Part shown: one piece after another, positions 17,066-25,628 of the stretch
Numbering within the stretch: position 1 is the stretch's first letter
Layout of the letters: each line of letters begins with the position of its first letter
Notes under the pieces: model-generated
Databases searched by the model: none
What the model saw: only the letters and a program-made list of their open reading frames with translations
Told to the model about the DNA's origin: nothing
Translations under genes and position numbers: made by a program
Source of the DNA: Streptomyces sp. CCM_MD2014
Lineage (GTDB): Bacteria > Actinomycetota > Actinomycetes > Streptomycetales > Streptomycetaceae
Reading direction: 5' to 3'
Assembly: GCF_000772045.1 (NCBI RefSeq)
Contig: NZ_CP009754.1
Span: forward strand, 4,588,001-4,652,000
Length of the DNA: 64,000 nt

Positions 17066-18138
17066 GCACCACCACCCTGCCCCTCCCGCCGGTCCCGGGT
17101 GACCTGGTCGCCCCCACGGCGCGGCTGGTCCTCCCGTCCGGGGACCTCAACTCCTCCGCCTACCGGACGGAGTGGGAGGCCGTCCGGCGCCTCGGGATTG
17201 GCGGCTCCGACGTCGCCGCCATCGTCGGCCTCGACAAGTACCGCGGGCAGCGGCACGTGTTCGAGGAGAAGCACGGCCGGGAGGTCGTCCGGGACAACGA
17301 GGCAATGGAGATCGGCCGGGAGATCGAGGACTTCATTGCCCGCCTGTTCTCCAAGCGGACCGGCGTCCCCATCGCCACGCCGCCCGGCACGATCGGGCAC
17401 GTGGACCACCCGTGGGCGCTGGTCAACATCGACCGCGACACGTTGGACCCGGACACGGGTGAGGTGGTCGGCCCGCTGGAGTGCAAGAACCGGTCGGAAT
17501 ACCAGTTGGAGGAGTGGGAGTCCGAGGACGGCCCGCCGGACGCCCCCGCGCTCCAGTGCCATTGGGGCATGGCCGTGGGCGGCTATCAGCGCGGCTACGT
17601 GGCCGCCCTGGTCGGCGGCAACAAGTTGCGCTGGCACGTCGTGGAGCGGGACCAGGAGATGGTGGAACACCTCCTGGACTACTGCGGGACCTGGTACCAG
17701 CGGCACGTGGTGGAGGGATTCCCGCCGCCGGTGGACGGCCTGGAGACCACGAAGGACCTCCTGGGCCGCCTCTGGGAGGTCAAGCCGGAGGCCATCGCGG
17801 AGGTGGACCTCCGCAAGGCGAAGGACCTCCGCTCCCGTAAGGCCTCGTTGGACGCGCAGATCAAGGACCTGGCGTACCAGAAGACGACCGTAGAGAACGA
17901 GATGCGGGACCTCGCCGGTAACGCGGACATCGTCCGCGTCGGCGCCGCCACGGCCTGGACCTGGAAGGCCAACGGCAACTTCAGCGAGACCGACTTCCGC
18001 GCGCAGTACCCGGACCTGGCCGCGAAGTACACGACCACCGTGGAGGTCCTGGACCTCGCCCGGCTCAAGAAGGAGCAGGAGGCCGCATACTCCGCATGCC
18101 GCGGTCGCCGTCTCTACGTCCCGAAGAAGGAGCTGTGA
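17062..18138 (+). CDS. YqaJ-family viral exonuclease
   Basis: A 358-residue PD-(D/E)XK nuclease that pairs with RecT, like lambda Exo with Bet: it resects double-stranded DNA ends to give single strands for annealing. Visible signatures are GIGGSD (45-50), MEIGREIE (82-89), an acidic VNIDRD (121-126) and the catalytic LECKN (139-143), followed by the Q in LQCHW. A predicted coiled-coil (about 250-290) extends the C-terminus beyond the minimal family length. recT follows at once. Confidence 0.9.
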   Translation: MSTTTLPLPPVPGDLVAPTARLVLPSGDLNSSAYRTEWEAVRRLGIGGSDVAAIVGLDKYRGQRHVFEEKHGREVVRDNEAMEIGREIEDFIARLFSKRTGVPIATPPGTIGHVDHPWALVNIDRDTLDPDTGEVVGPLECKNRSEYQLEEWESEDGPPDAPALQCHWGMAVGGYQRGYVAALVGGNKLRWHVVERDQEMVEHLLDYCGTWYQRHVVEGFPPPVDGLETTKDLLGRLWEVKPEAIAEVDLRKAKDLRSRKASLDAQIKDLAYQKTTVENEMRDLAGNADIVRVGAATAWTWKANGNFSETDFRAQYPDLAAKYTTTVEVLDLARLKKEQEAAYSACRGRRLYVPKKEL

Positions 18139-18140
18139 CC

Positions 18141-19196
18141 GTGGCTCTCTCCACGTTGAAGGACCGCGTACGCGCGGCCACTCAGCAGGCGCCCGCCCTC
18201 GGCGGGCGCCCCGCCCCGGCCTCCACCGAGGAGGCCCCCCACGGAGCGCCGGCCACCCTGGAAGAGGCCGCCGCCACGGTGGAGGACCCGGTCCAGGACT
18301 CGGCGGACGCCGTCCTGGACTGGCTCCGCCGGTACGAGGGCCACGTCACGGACGCCCTCCCGTCGCACATGGCGGCCGGGCCGTTCCTGGCCGCCGTGCG
18401 CAACGTGCTGCCGGAGCTCCGCTCCTGCAACCCCGCCTCCGTGCTCCAGGCGACCATGACGGCCGCCCGGTTCGGTCTGGTGCCGGACGGCCGGGAGGCC
18501 GTCATCACCGCCGAGTACGGCCGGGCCGTGTTCATCCCGACCTACCGCGGCTACATCGCGCTCATGCACCGCTCCGGGCTGGTGGCGTCCGTCCGGGTCG
18601 GCATGGTCTACGAGCGGGACGAGTACACCTACGAGCCGTCCGCGCCCTCGCCGTTGGACTTCACCCACCGGCAGGACCCGGCCCTCACGGACGACCAGCG
18701 CGGCGCCCCGTTGTTCTCGTACGCGTTCGCCTGGTTCACGAACGGCTCCCGCTCGCAGGTGGTCACCGTCAACCGCGAGGAGGCGGAGGCCATCCGGGAC
18801 GAGCACTCCCGGGCGTACCAGGAGGCGGAGGCCAACGGTAAGCGGGACTCGTTCTGGCACACGGACTTCCCCGCCATGTGGTGGAAGACGGCCGCCCGGC
18901 AGCTGGAGAAGGTGGTCCCCGTCTCGGCGGAAGTCCGCGCCCTGGTGGAGGCGGACCGGGCCGGGGAGGACGGCCGGGTCCAGGTCCTCCACGCCCCGGA
19001 CCCGGAGGCCGCCTCCGTGGACCAGGAGGACGCCGTCCTGGAGGCGGGGGCCGACCGGGCCACCGAGGCCGCGGAGGCCTCGCAGGACCAGGCGCCGGCC
19101 GACCTCCCGCGCAAGCGCGGCGGGTTGAAGCGGACGCAGCCGCGCCGCACCACCCGGAAGGGCCGTAAGGCGGCCCGGGCGGGGAGGCGGGCGTGA
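18141..19196 (+). CDS. recT: RecT single-strand annealing protein
   Basis: A 351-residue recombinase that coats and anneals single-stranded DNA for phage recombination or replication restart. The RecT core runs from about 55 to 255 and includes NPASVLQATMTAARFGLVPD in pieces, IPTYRGYIALMHRSG and the WWKTAARQLEK segment. N- and C-terminal extensions are acidic then basic and probably disordered. I chose the GTG at 18141 because AAGGAG lies 8-9 nt before it; the GTG at 18135 is in frame but too close to that site. Confidence 0.9.
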   Translation: MALSTLKDRVRAATQQAPALGGRPAPASTEEAPHGAPATLEEAAATVEDPVQDSADAVLDWLRRYEGHVTDALPSHMAAGPFLAAVRNVLPELRSCNPASVLQATMTAARFGLVPDGREAVITAEYGRAVFIPTYRGYIALMHRSGLVASVRVGMVYERDEYTYEPSAPSPLDFTHRQDPALTDDQRGAPLFSYAFAWFTNGSRSQVVTVNREEAEAIRDEHSRAYQEAEANGKRDSFWHTDFPAMWWKTAARQLEKVVPVSAEVRALVEADRAGEDGRVQVLHAPDPEAASVDQEDAVLEAGADRATEAAEASQDQAPADLPRKRGGLKRTQPRRTTRKGRKAARAGRRA

Positions 19197-19942
19197 AGCG
19201 TTACACGGCGCCCCGGCTCGACTGGACGTATGGGCGGATGACCGGGTTCGACCTGGAGACCACCAGCACGGACCCGCACACGGCCCGGATCGTCACCGGC
19301 TCCGCCGTCCAGTACGGCGGCGGCCGGCCGACCACGGCCCGGACGTGGCTCTCCGACGTCGGCGGGGCGGAGATCCCCGCCGACGCCACCCGGATTCACG
19401 GATACACGACTGAGGCGGCCCGCACTGCGGGCCGCCCGGCCTCCGCGGTGGTCGAGGAGATCACCGCGGACCTCGCGGCCGCCGTGGAGGAGGACCGCCC
19501 GCTGGTCATCATGAACGCCACTTACGACCTCACGGTGTTGGACCGGGAGGCCCGCCGGTACGGCGTCACCCCGCTGTTCGACCGGGTCTCTCCGAACGTC
19601 CTGGACCCCTACGTCCTGGACAAGCGTGTGAGGCAGTACCGGCGGGGCGGGCGGACGTTGACGGACCTCTGCCGCCACTACGTGGTGCCGCTGGAGGGCG
19701 CGCACTCCTCTGAGGTGGACGCCACCGCGGCGTGCGAACTGGTGCGGAAGATGGGCCGCCGCTACCGGGTGCTCTCCCGGCTCCCGCTGGACCAGCTCCA
19801 CCGGGAACAAGTGGCGTGGGCGCGGGAGCAGAACGAAGGCCTCCGGGAGCACTTCGCGAACACCCCCGGTAAGGAGGCGTGGGCGCGGGACGTGTCCCTG
19901 GAGTGGCCCCTCCTGCCGTTCCGGATGGCGGTGAGGCCGTGA
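19193..19942 (+). CDS. DnaQ-like 3'-5' exonuclease (DEDDh)
   Basis: A 249-residue exonuclease. All four catalytic positions can be seen: D20 and E22 in FDLETT, D111 in MNATYDLTVLD, and H170 and D175 in GAHSSEVDATAA. It probably trims DNA ends in recombination or proofreads phage replication. The GTG start overlaps the recT stop by 4 nt. Confidence 0.88.
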   Translation: MKRYTAPRLDWTYGRMTGFDLETTSTDPHTARIVTGSAVQYGGGRPTTARTWLSDVGGAEIPADATRIHGYTTEAARTAGRPASAVVEEITADLAAAVEEDRPLVIMNATYDLTVLDREARRYGVTPLFDRVSPNVLDPYVLDKRVRQYRRGGRTLTDLCRHYVVPLEGAHSSEVDATAACELVRKMGRRYRVLSRLPLDQLHREQVAWAREQNEGLREHFANTPGKEAWARDVSLEWPLLPFRMAVRP

Positions 19943-20295
19943 CTCCCACCGTGTTCGGCGCGGCCGTCCTGGCCGCGTCCGTGAGCGGCGCCATTTCTCT
20001 GCTCTGGTGGTGGCTCGGCGGCCAGGGCCGCCACCGCCGCCAGGCCCGCGCGGTGCTCCTGGCGCCGCGCGCCGCCGCGTCCGTGGACGTTCCGCCAGCG
20101 TCCGCCGTCCTCCCGCTGGACCAGGAGGACGGCGGCGGTGAGGCGGACCCGGAAACGGTGGCCCTCCTGGCCGTCGACACCGCCGACTTCGCCCACTGCC
20201 CGAGCGAGGGGCGCCGTACGCCCCACTTCCTCCACCGTGACGGCTCCCGTACGTGCTGCCGCTGCGAAACCAAGACGGCAGGTGACCAGACATGA
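19939..20295 (+). CDS. Single-pass membrane protein with CCxC motif
   Basis: A 118-residue protein from GTG 19939. It has one N-terminal membrane helix (TVFGAAVLAASVSGAIS in part), a polar middle and a C-terminal TCCRCE motif with nearby His (HFLHRDG), which could bind zinc. No function can be assigned. It overlaps both neighbours by 4 nt. Confidence 0.6.
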   Translation: MTPTVFGAAVLAASVSGAISLLWWWLGGQGRHRRQARAVLLAPRAAASVDVPPASAVLPLDQEDGGGEADPETVALLAVDTADFAHCPSEGRRTPHFLHRDGSRTCCRCETKTAGDQT

Positions 20296-21026
20296 CGACC
20301 CACCTGGAGCCCTTCGGCGCCGACTACCTGCAGCCCGTACAGGAGGCGTGCGCCTACTGCCTGTGCTGCTCCGCGGCCCTGTGCCGGCGCGGCCGGGCGT
20401 CCGTGCTGGAGTGCGTCGGCTCCACCCACGCAGACCGCAAGTCGACCGTGACCGGCTGCCCGTGCTCGGCGTCCACCACGGAGGGCACCGCCTCATGGCG
20501 GGCCGGGCTGGTGACCGCCACCCTCCAGGCCGTGGAGCTCCCGCTCCCGGAGCCCATGGAGGACGTCCTCCGGGCCCTGGCCGCCGGGGAGACGACCGTC
20601 CCCGACCCCTTCGGGTTCCTCCTCGCGCTCCGCATCCGCCAGTTCGTCCAGACCCGGGACGACGTGTGCGCCGTGACCGACCTCGGCCGGGCGTACCTGG
20701 CCGCGCGGGACGGCCAGCGCCTCGCGGTGCGGGCGCGCGTGCTGGACGTGGACGCCGAGGAGAACGCGGCCCGCGTCGTGCTGGACGTGTGCCGGCCGGA
20801 CCAGCGGGTGACCGTGCTCCTGGACCAGCTCGTCCACGCCACCGGCGTGGACCCGCTGGAGCTGCCCGGGCTGGAGCTGGACGTGGTCGCGAACGTGGAC
20901 GCGGAGCGTCAGGAGGAGATCGTCCTCACCCGCATCCAGGCCCGGCCCGCGCCGCTCCCGGAGACATGGCGGAAGACGCCGGCCGTCGAGGCCGCGCCGG
21001 ACGGCGAGGAGGCCCCCGGTGATTGA
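20292..21026 (+). CDS. Cys-rich hypothetical protein
   Basis: A 244-residue protein. The first 60 residues hold eight Cys (CAYCLCC, LCRR, LEC, GCPC), likely a zinc cluster. The rest is an acidic alpha/beta region (about 75-225) with no family match I recognise. Between DnaQ-like and RusA-like genes, so DNA metabolism is a fair guess. Confidence 0.6.
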   Translation: MTTHLEPFGADYLQPVQEACAYCLCCSAALCRRGRASVLECVGSTHADRKSTVTGCPCSASTTEGTASWRAGLVTATLQAVELPLPEPMEDVLRALAAGETTVPDPFGFLLALRIRQFVQTRDDVCAVTDLGRAYLAARDGQRLAVRARVLDVDAEENAARVVLDVCRPDQRVTVLLDQLVHATGVDPLELPGLELDVVANVDAERQEEIVLTRIQARPAPLPETWRKTPAVEAAPDGEEAPGD

Positions 21027-21642
21027 CGTCCCGCTGTGGGAGGACGAGGAGGACCAGGCCGCCGTGGAGACGGCGGCCCTGGACGATGCCTCCGCGCTCC
21101 TGGACGAGGTCCAGGAGGAGCCGGAGGAGGAAACCCACCTCGAGGTCCCGCTGTTCGAGGTGACCGTGTACGGGGCGCCGGCGCCGCAGGGCAGCAAGAG
21201 CCCGAAGCGGAACAAGCACACCAACCGGATCCACCTCGTGGAGTCGTCCAAGTACGTCAAGCCCTGGCGGGATGACGTGGTGGGCGCCTCGCTCAAGGCA
21301 CGCGGGCGCGGCTGGTCGCCGCTCACGGTCCCTCTGGCCGCAGAGATGATCTTCACTCTCGCCCGGCCGAAGACACATTTCGGGACCGGCCGCAACGCCG
21401 GCCGCGTCCGGCCGTCGGCGCCGCTCCTCCCGGCCGGCGTCCCGGACTTGAGCAAGTTGGCCAGGAGTACGGAGGACGCCCTCACAACTGCCGGCGTGTA
21501 CCGGGATGACGCCCTGGTGGTCGAGTACCGGCGGCTGGTGAAGCGGTACCACACCGACCACGGGGCGGTGCCGGACGTCATGGAGGTGTCCGGCTGCGTC
21601 ATCCGTCTGTGGCCCGCGCTGGCCCCGGCGGCGGAGCAGTGA
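21019..21642 (+). CDS. RusA-like Holliday-junction resolvase
   Basis: A 207-residue endonuclease of the RusA family, cutting four-way junctions. After an acidic N-terminal extension (1-45), the family core shows GAPAPQGSKSPKR, KPWRDDVV and the catalytic PDLSKLARSTEDALT (142-156) followed by GVYRDDALV (159-167), which supply the conserved Asp residues. The GTG at 21019 overlaps the previous gene by 8 nt. It completes the recombination module. Confidence 0.88.
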   Translation: MIDVPLWEDEEDQAAVETAALDDASALLDEVQEEPEEETHLEVPLFEVTVYGAPAPQGSKSPKRNKHTNRIHLVESSKYVKPWRDDVVGASLKARGRGWSPLTVPLAAEMIFTLARPKTHFGTGRNAGRVRPSAPLLPAGVPDLSKLARSTEDALTTAGVYRDDALVVEYRRLVKRYHTDHGAVPDVMEVSGCVIRLWPALAPAAEQ

Positions 21643-21938
21643 GCGCTGTGGACTTCACGTGCCTCGGCGGCGCCGCCATAACGCTCCTGGAGACCTTCCC
21701 CCTGTGGGGGCCGGTCCTGGCGCTGGTGACCGGCTGCCTGCTCTGGCAGGCCCTGTGCCTGACGTGGCTCGACCGTGCGGAGGACCCGGAGGACACCGGG
21801 GGACACGCCGTCCTCACGGTGTCCCCGGCCGTCCCCGCCGTAGAGGACAAGACGGAGGACACCCTCACCCTCCGCCGTCTGACCTGCGGGGACACCGTCC
21901 CCGCCGTGTCCCCGGAGCGGGAGACGGGAGGTGCCTGA
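21639..21938 (+). CDS. Small membrane protein
   Basis: A 99-residue protein with a hydrophobic segment at about 15-45 that may cross the membrane once or twice, followed by an acidic Thr-rich tail. Function unknown. The GTG overlaps the RusA-like stop by 4 nt; its stop overlaps the WhiB-like start. Confidence 0.55.
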   Translation: MSAVDFTCLGGAAITLLETFPLWGPVLALVTGCLLWQALCLTWLDRAEDPEDTGGHAVLTVSPAVPAVEDKTEDTLTLRRLTCGDTVPAVSPERETGGA

Positions 21939-22324
21939 TGACACGAGGCCCACGGATCCGGTACGCGCCCGACACCCTCCCGCGGCCGGCGCACTGGTCG
22001 AAGGACTCCGCGTGCCAGCACGCCCCGCCGGAGATCTTCCACCCGGAAGGGGAGGCCGCGGTCGTCATGGCCGACACCCGGGAGGCGAAGGCCTGGTGCG
22101 CGCGGTGCGCCGTGCAGCCGCAGTGCCTCGCGGACTCCCTGGCCCGGGGCGAGCGGTGGGGCGTGTGGGGCGGCATGGACGAGAAGGAGCGCCGGGCGTT
22201 CCTCCGGCGGCGCCGGGAGCGGGAGCGCGCCGCCCGCCGTCGCGCCGAGCGCAAACGGGAGGAGGCGGCCAGTGCCACCACCACCGCGGCGGAGGCCGAC
22301 GACGCCGAAGCGCCGGCCGCCTGA
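21938..22324 (+). CDS. WhiB-family iron-sulfur regulator
   Basis: A 128-residue Wbl protein. The four cluster-binding Cys are present: C26, then C54-x2-C57-x5-C63, and the turn GVWGGM (75-80) follows, then a basic DNA-binding tail rich in Arg. Wbl proteins bind a 4Fe-4S cluster and the principal sigma factor. Phage copies are known to interfere with host Wbl regulation, so this one may redirect host transcription or block superinfection. It starts right at the preceding stop. Confidence 0.92.
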   Translation: MTRGPRIRYAPDTLPRPAHWSKDSACQHAPPEIFHPEGEAAVVMADTREAKAWCARCAVQPQCLADSLARGERWGVWGGMDEKERRAFLRRRRERERAARRRAERKREEAASATTTAAEADDAEAPAA

Positions 22325-22532
22325 GCTCCCGACCGGGCCGGGCGGGCTCCTGGACTGGCGGCATGGCCACTGGTCCGACGTGCGGGCGCAGTGCCGCTAC
22401 TGCCCGCAGGTGACCAACCTCCGCGACATCTACGGACGGCCCGCGCACAAGGTGTGCGCCGAGGAGGCCGCCCGCCGGTGGGTGGAGGAGCAGAACGAGC
22501 GATACGAGAACGAGAGGCTGAGTCAGCAATGA
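22272..22532 (+). CDS. Small zinc-motif protein overlapping whiB
   Basis: An 86-residue protein from GTG 22272. CRYCPQ and a later KVCAEEAARRW give a likely zinc-binding trio with nearby His. It overlaps the Wbl gene by 53 nt in another frame, an unusually long overlap for this operon; the Cys motif lies after the overlap. Confidence 0.55.
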   Translation: MPPPPRRRPTTPKRRPPELPTGPGGLLDWRHGHWSDVRAQCRYCPQVTNLRDIYGRPAHKVCAEEAARRWVEEQNERYENERLSQQ

Positions 22533-22762
22533 GCAGCGAGGTACAGCACCGGTCACCCCGGCTCGGGTCGACGTACCGGCCGCGCGTGAAGGGGGCGGAG
22601 CGGGCACGCCTGGCCAAGAGCCTCGGCGAGGACTACGACCTCGGCGGAACGATCCGGTCCCTGGCCGCGGACCGGTCCATGTCGTACGGCACGGTGCGGA
22701 AGCTCCTCCTGGAGGCGGAGGTCACCCTTCGCGGCCGCGGTGGACGGGTGGCACGGGGATGA
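22529..22762 (+). CDS. Small helix-turn-helix protein
   Basis: A 77-residue basic protein. The segment GGTIRSLAADRSMSYGTVRKLLLEA is a helix-turn-helix, and GVTLRGRGG-like ends are common in actinophage regulators of this type. It probably binds DNA as part of the WhiB-linked regulatory group. Confidence 0.7.
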   Translation: MSSEVQHRSPRLGSTYRPRVKGAERARLAKSLGEDYDLGGTIRSLAADRSMSYGTVRKLLLEAEVTLRGRGGRVARG

Positions 22763-23139
22763 GGAGGCAACCACGTTCCGGCATCGCGCCGTTCGCTCTC
22801 CTGACCGCCGGCCTCTTCCTCTTCACGGCCTGCTACGTCGTGGACGACGACGAGGACGGGCACCGGCGGTGCCGGTCTGCCGGGACGTCTGTGGTCCTGG
22901 TGGCCGCGGTCGAGGGGAGCGGTAACGGCGGAGGCACCGGGCGGAGTTCCGGGTCCGGGACGGGCGGCGGGGTGAACCTCCGCAAGCCGGAGTCGGCGCC
23001 CGCACGGCCGGCCCCCGGCGGGGCGGTGCGGAAGGAGCCTCCGCGGGCTCCGGCCACGGCCGCGCCGAGCACGCCCACCCCGACGCCCACCCCGACCCCG
23101 ACGCCGAGCCGCACGGGCCGCTGCAAGGGGGCCAGGTGA
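22759..23139 (+). CDS. Short phage lipoprotein
   Basis: A 126-residue protein with a signal peptide and lipobox LFTAC (Cys about 25), an acidic patch, a Gly/Ser-rich linker and a run of Thr-Pro pairs near the C-terminus. It is probably anchored outside the membrane through a cell-wall-spanning stalk, as superinfection-exclusion lipoproteins are. Function not shown. Confidence 0.6.
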   Translation: MRRQPRSGIAPFALLTAGLFLFTACYVVDDDEDGHRRCRSAGTSVVLVAAVEGSGNGGGTGRSSGSGTGGGVNLRKPESAPARPAPGGAVRKEPPRAPATAAPSTPTPTPTPTPTPSRTGRCKGAR

Positions 23140-23288
23140 TGCGCCGGTTCCTCTACGGCCTGGCGGCCGGTGCCCTCACCGGCGGCGCCATGTACGCCGT
23201 ACCCCCGCCCGTCCAGGCGTGGTGGTACGTGCTCGGCCTGGCCGTGGCGTTCGTCGTCTGGTTCGGGCAGCTCCCCGACCTGTTCTGA
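23139..23288 (+). CDS. Tiny two-helix membrane protein
   Basis: A 49-residue protein, too short for most gene finders. Two hydrophobic stretches (about 4-20 and 26-43) are separated by PPPVQAW. The start ATG overlaps the previous stop, supporting translation. Function unknown. Confidence 0.5.
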   Translation: MRRFLYGLAAGALTGGAMYAVPPPVQAWWYVLGLAVAFVVWFGQLPDLF

Positions 23289-23357
23289 CTCTTCCCGCGC
23301 CCGGCCGCGCGCCGGGCGCCCTCCCTCTCCTCCTCTCCCTGCTCCCTGGAGACCGGT

Positions 23358-23771
23358 GTGTCCAGCTCCTCACGCCCTTCGGTGCCCGTGCGGTACTTCC
23401 ACGGCGGCGTCCCCGGCTTGCGCCGCGGTGACCTCCTCCTCCCGCCGGCGGTGACCGGCATCGGGCGGACGCTCACCGCGGACGTGATCGACATGGGAGG
23501 GGCCGCCCGGCGGGACCGGGTGTACGTGACCACCGCGCGGGAGGCGGCCCGTGTGTACGCCGCGCTCTTCGTGGACGGTGCGCTCTACGAGGTGGAGCCG
23601 CTGGGGGAGCTGGTGGCCGACCCGGACTGTGCGGTGGCCGGCGTCTCGTGGGAGTGCCTGGGGGCCCGGGTGCTGCATGTGGTGGACCCGGTGGTCCTGG
23701 CCCGGGCGCGGCCGTTCGAGGCGTGGCTGCGCAAGCTCGACCGCGTGACGGACGAGGCGGGGGCGGCGTGA
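23358..23771 (+). CDS. Arr-like ADP-ribosyltransferase fold protein
   Basis: A 137-residue protein with the layout of rifampin ADP-ribosyltransferase: YFHGG (His15), GDLLLPP, RVYVTTAREAARVYA (Tyr56), LYEVEPLGEL and an Asp-rich ADPDC (88-91) in the place of the His-Tyr-Asp catalytic triad. Arr moves ADP-ribose from NAD to rifampin. A phage version could modify a host or phage target instead. The resemblance is by motif only. The GTG start follows GGAG. Confidence 0.5.
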   Translation: MSSSSRPSVPVRYFHGGVPGLRRGDLLLPPAVTGIGRTLTADVIDMGGAARRDRVYVTTAREAARVYAALFVDGALYEVEPLGELVADPDCAVAGVSWECLGARVLHVVDPVVLARARPFEAWLRKLDRVTDEAGAA

Positions 23772-23810
23772 CCCGTTCGTGTACGTCTTCTAACTGCGTG
23801 ACAGTGCGTC

Positions 23811-23839
23811 TTGACTTTGCAAACTCACTCAGTCAAAGT
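23811..23839 (+). promoter_or_regulatory. TTGACT promoter-operator, copy 1 (degenerate)
   Basis: TTGACTTTGCAAA matches the other four copies but the right arm of the palindrome and the -10 (CAAAGT, 17-nt spacing) are weaker. It lies 84 bp upstream of the replication initiator gene at 23923. Confidence 0.6.
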
Positions 23840-23922
23840 CATGATCGCGAAGGGGGCGCCCCGGCAAACGGCGGCCCATCCGCACCCGCACTGAACAGCA
23901 CTGATGGAAGGTGGACCGCCGC

Positions 23923-25200
23923 ATGAGCCACGAAGCGGTCACGTGGGCCATGGACGACGCCCCCATGCTGCGCACGGAGAAGGGCAAGCCGGACTCCACC
24001 GCGCGGAACGTCCTCCAGGTCCTCGCCGAGCACGCCAACAAGCGGGGCCACAACGCCCGCCCCTCCGTCCCCAAGATCCGGTACCGCACCGGCTACGAGC
24101 GCCGCACGGTCCAGCGGGCGCTTCGCCGCCTGGAGGACGCCGGGCTCATCAAGGCCACCGGCGTGCACAACGACGTCACGATCTACGCCCTGGCCCTCCA
24201 CGTGAAGCGTCCGGCCACGGACTGGACGGAGCTCCTGGAGGAGGAGGAGCAGGACAAGGCGGCGGCGAAGGAACGGCAGCGAAAGGCCCGCGCGAAGCGT
24301 GCCGCCGCCACGGCCGTCACGCACTCGGACGCCGTGACCGTCACGGACTCCGACGACGTGACGGAGGGCGGTGTCACGGACTCTGACGACGCACGTCACG
24401 CAGTCGAAGAGCGTGACGTCACGCACTCAGAGTCCGGATGTCACGCACTCAAAGCCGCCCTAACCGTCAGTGAACCGTCCTCTCAACCGTCCGGAACCTC
24501 TGGTGACGGCCGTAGGCCTACTACCGGTAGTGGGGGCGACCTCGAGGGCGGCTCCGCCGCGGTACCAACAGCACAGGCGGCGGCGGACGAGGACGAGGAG
24601 ATCCGGGCGGCGGCCACGGGCGTGGTCATCGGGCTCCTCCCGAGCCACCTCCGCGACCAGCTCCCCAACCCGGTGCCGCGCGCCGTCCAGGACGCCATCC
24701 GCAAGGAGCTCTCCCGGGGCCTGACGCCGGACCAACTCGTGGAGCGCGCCGCCCGCCGCTGGTGGAACCACGGCTATGAGGCGGACGCCGAGACCGGCGG
24801 CCCGGGCATCCTCCGCCCGGTGGGCGTGGCCGTGGCCCTGGTACGCCGCGGGAACTGCCCCTCCAGCCGGTGTGACGACGGCCGGGACCTGGACACCGGG
24901 AACCGCTGCCGGAGCTGTGAGCGGGAGGCCGAGGACCGCAAGCAGCGCCGGGAAGCAGCTCAGAAGCCTGTCCAGGCGACGTTCCTCGTCCCGGTGCCCA
25001 CCGCCCCCGCCGAGGACGCGCCGCAGCCTCAGACGGCCGCTCCGCGATCTTCGGAGCGTCTGGAGATCCGGGACTGCGACGGCCCCACCTGCGAGCGGGT
25101 GTTCCGCACCGTGCCCGCCCCCGCCCCCGCCGGGCTCTGTTTCCACTGCCGCCAGGACGCCGAGACCACCACGGACAACCGCCAGGCGGTGACCGCGTGA
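23923..25200 (+). CDS. Phage replication initiator with internal origin
   Basis: A 425-residue protein. Residues about 10-90 form a winged helix (NVLQVLAEHANKRGHNARP and RTVQRALRRLEDAGLI in pieces) typical of replication initiators; a charged coiled-coil follows (about 105-128). A low-complexity segment (128-178, Val-Thr-Asp-Ser rich) is encoded by six iteron-like repeats. The C-terminal half has a helical domain (230-300) and two Cys clusters, including CRSCE and CFHCR. This resembles lambda O, whose origin lies in its own gene. The ATG follows GGAAGG. Confidence 0.75.
   Translation: MSHEAVTWAMDDAPMLRTEKGKPDSTARNVLQVLAEHANKRGHNARPSVPKIRYRTGYERRTVQRALRRLEDAGLIKATGVHNDVTIYALALHVKRPATDWTELLEEEEQDKAAAKERQRKARAKRAAATAVTHSDAVTVTDSDDVTEGGVTDSDDARHAVEERDVTHSESGCHALKAALTVSEPSSQPSGTSGDGRRPTTGSGGDLEGGSAAVPTAQAAADEDEEIRAAATGVVIGLLPSHLRDQLPNPVPRAVQDAIRKELSRGLTPDQLVERAARRWWNHGYEADAETGGPGILRPVGVAVALVRRGNCPSSRCDDGRDLDTGNRCRSCEREAEDRKQRREAAQKPVQATFLVPVPTAPAEDAPQPQTAAPRSSERLEIRDCDGPTCERVFRTVPAPAPAGLCFHCRQDAETTTDNRQAVTA
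24316..24454 (+). repeat. Six iteron-like repeats, candidate replication origin
   Basis: Six copies close to GTCACGSACTCNGAV start at 24316, 24340, 24373, 24395, 24418 and 24440. Spacings are 24, 33, 22, 23 and 22 bp, near two or three helical turns, so all copies face roughly the same side. They lie inside the initiator gene. Conserved synonymous positions, for example GTCACG throughout, argue that DNA rather than protein is under selection. Confidence 0.7.
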
Positions 25201-25628
25201 ACCTCACCGTGCTCCAGGACCTCCGCGCCGCGCTCGCCGAGCTCCACGCCTACGAGGCCCGGCTCACCGCCCGGGACGCCACCCCGCAACTCCTCCGCGA
25301 GCTGGACCAGGGCCTCACCCTGGCCCGGCGCCTGGTGGCCGCCGTCGGCAACCTCCCCGTGACCGGATGCCGGGCTCACCCGGACGGCCCGGTGGACCAC
25401 GAGGCCGGCGGATGCCTCCTGTGCAACACCCGCCGCCGCGCCACCACGGCCCTCCCCCCGGCGGACATCGCCGTGGAGACCGTCCTCGCCGCCATCGAGG
25501 AGCACGGCCACGAGGCCGCCGTCCACCGCTACGGCCCCCGCCCCGTCACCCGCGCCCTCGCGGCCGCCGGCCGACACACCACCAGCAACCTCCCGCCCGA
25601 GTACCGCCAGGAGGCCACCGGTGACTGA
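25197..25628 (+). CDS. Hypothetical protein with His/Cys motif
   Basis: A 143-residue protein, GTG start overlapping the initiator stop. An N-terminal helical hairpin (1-55) is followed by GCRAHPDGPVDHE and CLLCN, which may bind zinc, then an Ala-rich helix. No function recognised; linked to the replication gene by overlap. Confidence 0.6.
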   Translation: MNLTVLQDLRAALAELHAYEARLTARDATPQLLRELDQGLTLARRLVAAVGNLPVTGCRAHPDGPVDHEAGGCLLCNTRRRATTALPPADIAVETVLAAIEEHGHEAAVHRYGPRPVTRALAAAGRHTTSNLPPEYRQEATGD

